Of a stretch of DNA of 35,874 bases, positions 34,136 to 35,874 are shown piece after piece; the stretch's first letter is position 1, and each line of letters opens with the position of its first letter. The DNA lies in contig PXRE01000012.1 in the NCBI GenBank assembly GCA_003021085.1, forward strand, positions 1-35,874, read 5' to 3'. The DNA comes from Halobacteriales archaeon QS_1_68_20 (lineage in GTDB: Archaea > Halobacteriota > Halobacteria > Halobacteriales > PXRE01). Position numbers and translations under genes: made by a program. The notes beneath the pieces are model-generated. The model did not search any database. It was not told where the DNA came from and saw only the letters and a list, made by a program, of their open reading frames with translations.

Positions 34136-34603
34136 ATGAACTTTCGTAACCCGTTTCGTTCGGCCATAAAAGTGATAAAGGGGAGATCGAACAGGTTCGT
34201 CTCGGCGTCCGCGATGGCGACGAACCTGGTGTTCGGGAGCGCCATGTGCATCGCGTTTCTCGGACTGGAACCGTTCCTGACTGACGTCGGATGCTGGCAG
34301 TACCTGGCGTTGACGACGCTCCTGCTCGGCGCCATCGTGTCGACGTTCCTGGACCACTACCACTGCCTGCCGGGTAGCGGCATCCGGACGTCGCTAGGCC
34401 TCGTCGGCGGCGCGATGTTCCTGGTGTACGCCTCCGGAACGCTGCTCCCTGCGGTGCCGCCGATTACCGAACCGCTCGGGGTCGCCATGAACCTCGTCTA
34501 CTACGCGCTGGCGACGGCCGTGGTGCTGTCGACGACCGTGTTCCTGCACACGGTCGCTACCACCGAACGGCAACTCGAACAGGAGATACAGAGCCTCCAG
34601 TAA
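34136..34603 (+). CDS. four-helix integral membrane protein, unknown function
   Basis: The 155-residue protein has about four hydrophobic segments: ATNLVFGSAMCIAFLG, YLALTTLLLGAIVSTFL, TSLGLVGGAMFLVYASGTL and MNLVYYALATAVVLSTTVFL. It has a basic N-terminus (MNFRNPFRSAIKVIKGRSNR) and a short acidic/Gln-rich C-terminal tail, so the ends are probably cytoplasmic. Codon composition is less GC-rich than neighbours to the left. The UbiA gene starts only 20 bases after its stop, so the two are likely co-transcribed. I recognise no family. Confidence 0.7.
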   Translation: MNFRNPFRSAIKVIKGRSNRFVSASAMATNLVFGSAMCIAFLGLEPFLTDVGCWQYLALTTLLLGAIVSTFLDHYHCLPGSGIRTSLGLVGGAMFLVYASGTLLPAVPPITEPLGVAMNLVYYALATAVVLSTTVFLHTVATTERQLEQEIQSLQ

Positions 34604-34623
34604 CGACAAATAATATTCAAAAT

Positions 34624-35550
34624 ATGGCAGTCGAAAACAAGAGCCCGGTTCGATCCGTTCGACAGTTCGTCTGGGCGCTGTGGATCATCAACCGTTACGA
34701 GGCGTTGCTGGCGTACAACATCGGCTACTTCACGATGATCTTCGCGGGTGGGTACTACGTCGGCATCGAGTTGTCGAACCTGTGGCTGTACGGCGCGTTG
34801 TTCGGTGCCGTGTTGATGATGAAGTCCCATGCCTCGGTGGCGGACGCGCTCCACGACTACGACGCGGACAGCCAGAACGTCGAGAAGTCCTACGTCGCCG
34901 AGTCAGTCGACATCTTCGGCGAGGAGAACGCCCGGACGTTCATGATCCTCGAGATCCTGGTCTCGCTGTTCCTGTGGGGCTACCTCACCCACGTCACCGG
35001 TGACGTCCTCTTCCTGACCGCTGGCGTCGTGTCGGTGTTCTTCGGGTACACGTACTCGTACCCGCCGCGGTTCAAGGAACGGAACATCTTCAACCACGTC
35101 GTCACGTCCGGCGTCGACGTGTCCTGTCTGCTGATGCCCGGGTTCCTCCTCCTGACGGGTGAACCCGCCACGCGGTTCCTCCCCATCGCCGCCGTGGTGT
35201 TCTGCTACTCGCTGGCGTTCCACATCATGCACCAGGCCGGCGACACCTACCAGGACCGGCAGGCGTCCATTTCGACGTTCACCACCTACGTCGGCCTGGA
35301 CGCCGCTCTCGCCATCAGTTCGGTCCTGCTGCTGGCGGCCGCCGCGATCTCGGTGTACCTCCGGTACCCCCTGATCGCGCTGGCGTGCATCGGGTACGGC
35401 TTCTACCTCGTCGCGCTGTACTACCAGACGTACGTCCAGCCCGAGAAAGAGCAGTCGCTGTCGGTGTCCAGGGCGTTCAGCGTGGCCCGGTGTGCGTCCA
35501 TCCTGAACTTCACGCTCGCGGCCGACTTCTTCATCCTGGCGCTGCTCTGA
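34624..35550 (+). CDS. UbiA-superfamily prenyltransferase
   Basis: The 308-residue membrane protein has about eight or nine hydrophobic helices. The two Asp-rich motifs that hold magnesium and the prenyl diphosphate are visible: SVADALHDYDADSQN (about residues 72-86) and HQAGDTYQDRQASISTFTTY (about 203-222). FGYTYSYPPRFKERNIFNH, typical of the loop between them, is present. UbiA enzymes attach isoprenoid chains to quinone head groups, hemes, lipids or carotenoid precursors. Known haloarchaeal roles include menaquinone, archaeal lipid and C50 carotenoid (lycopene elongase) synthesis; which fits here is not shown. It lies 20 bases downstream of a four-helix protein. Confidence 0.82.
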   Translation: MAVENKSPVRSVRQFVWALWIINRYEALLAYNIGYFTMIFAGGYYVGIELSNLWLYGALFGAVLMMKSHASVADALHDYDADSQNVEKSYVAESVDIFGEENARTFMILEILVSLFLWGYLTHVTGDVLFLTAGVVSVFFGYTYSYPPRFKERNIFNHVVTSGVDVSCLLMPGFLLLTGEPATRFLPIAAVVFCYSLAFHIMHQAGDTYQDRQASISTFTTYVGLDAALAISSVLLLAAAAISVYLRYPLIALACIGYGFYLVALYYQTYVQPEKEQSLSVSRAFSVARCASILNFTLAADFFILALL

Positions 35551-35614
35551 GGCGCGGCGGTCCCGCCGAACTCTCGGTTCTCGTTGGTCGAACGCCTCTG
35601 CAGACCGCTGTGCG

Positions 35615-35619
35615 TTTTT
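35615..35619 (+). terminator. oligo-T terminator after the UbiA gene
   Basis: Five T lie 65 bases past the UbiA stop, before the promoter of the next gene. This is a plausible archaeal U-tract terminator. Confidence 0.35.
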
Positions 35620-35698
35620 CGCCCGCAGGCGCCCGTCTCGACGCGCCGAACGACCGCCGTCCCGTGCCCAATAAACGATCCCAACATCCCAGGGATAA

Positions 35699-35706
35699 TT
35701 TATACT
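35699..35706 (+). promoter_or_regulatory. TATA-like box of the last gene
   Basis: TTTATACT lies 25-32 bases before the ATG at 35731, a classical TATA-type spacing. Confidence 0.55.
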
Positions 35707-35730
35707 ATTTCGAACTAACATAATTCGGGT

Positions 35731-35874
35731 ATGGCGACCGAAGGTGCTACCAATCCTGCGAGTAGCGTGTTCGAGCGTTCGAAACGAACCTTCCAGCGGA
35801 ATTCGACGCTGTCGATGGTGTCGACCATCGTGGTGTTGAACGTGGTGCTCGGTGCGCTTTCGTGCGTCGGCTGG
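35731..35874 (+). CDS. partial membrane protein, runs off the window
   Basis: Forty-eight codons are visible with no stop. The N-terminus (MATEGATNPASSVFERSKR) is polar and basic; from about residue 27 a hydrophobic helix starts (TLSMVSTIVVLNVVLGALSC). It is therefore probably another integral membrane protein, transcribed separately from the UbiA gene because it has its own promoter. Family and length cannot be determined from this fragment. Confidence 0.65.
   Translation, partial: MATEGATNPASSVFERSKRTFQRNSTLSMVSTIVVLNVVLGALSCVGW

Noticed and set aside
1..35874. tRNA, rRNA, CRISPR arrays and insertion sequences
   Set aside because: By eye I found no T-arm or A-box/B-box-like tRNA core, no regularly spaced repeats, and no transposase motifs or terminal inverted repeats. 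A tRNAscan or ISfinder run would settle it.

Overview
The window is chromosomal DNA from a halophilic archaeon (class Halobacteria). The evidence is high GC, strongly Asp/Glu-rich proteins, a transcription factor B, a CDP-archaeol synthase, a halobacterial plant-type [2Fe-2S] ferredoxin, and many TATA-like boxes (CTTAAG, TTTAA, TTATA types) about 25-30 bases before start codons, as expected for leaderless mRNAs. I cannot fix the genus. I see no rRNA, tRNA, CRISPR array or insertion sequence.

Bases 1-8000 hold mostly housekeeping genes: a MOSC protein, a DUF502 membrane protein, proline dehydrogenase, CDP-archaeol synthase, pyrE, a soluble PAS/GAF histidine kinase, an HTH-phosphoribosyltransferase regulator, and a translationally coupled pair of a haloarchaeal protein with a MinD-like ATPase. 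Bases 8013-10277 are a wreck. A probably 5'-truncated HTH_10 regulator lies head-to-head with an ABC ATPase and an ABC-2 permease. Both transporter genes are broken by several frameshifts, a Walker A Lys-to-Thr change, loss of the Walker B segment and a 31-bp tandem duplication.

Bases 10341-17771 carry tfb, a small haloarchaeal gene (the two divergent around a perfect 10+10 inverted repeat), a large repetitive PRC-barrel-like protein, a ParA-like protein without the usual lysines, a DJ-1/PfpI protein, a universal stress protein, uracil phosphoribosyltransferase, a FilR1-like regulator and a small zinc-ribbon protein. Bases 17883-24542 hold valS, an S9 peptidase, a GAF-HisKA protein whose ATPase domain is replaced by a cysteine-rich tail, and an HTH/ACT regulator.

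Bases 24637-29382 form an accessory three-gene minus-strand unit behind one AT-rich promoter: a Tat-exported jelly-roll-like protein, an 842-residue protein with two LamG-like domains, and a Tat lipoprotein with a PQQ-type beta-propeller. Its function is unknown, and it is one of the two best candidates for something undescribed (the other is the cysteine-rich kinase fusion). Bases 29518-33733 return to core genes: hisB, two small membrane proteins, hisA, a PiT-type phosphate permease and a ferredoxin. The right end (34136-35874) is a lower-GC run of membrane proteins including a UbiA-superfamily prenyltransferase; the last gene runs off the window.

Functional links: pyrE, upp and the HTH-PRTase belong to nucleotide metabolism and its control, hisA and hisB to histidine synthesis. 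All names rest on motif recognition by eye; no database search was run.
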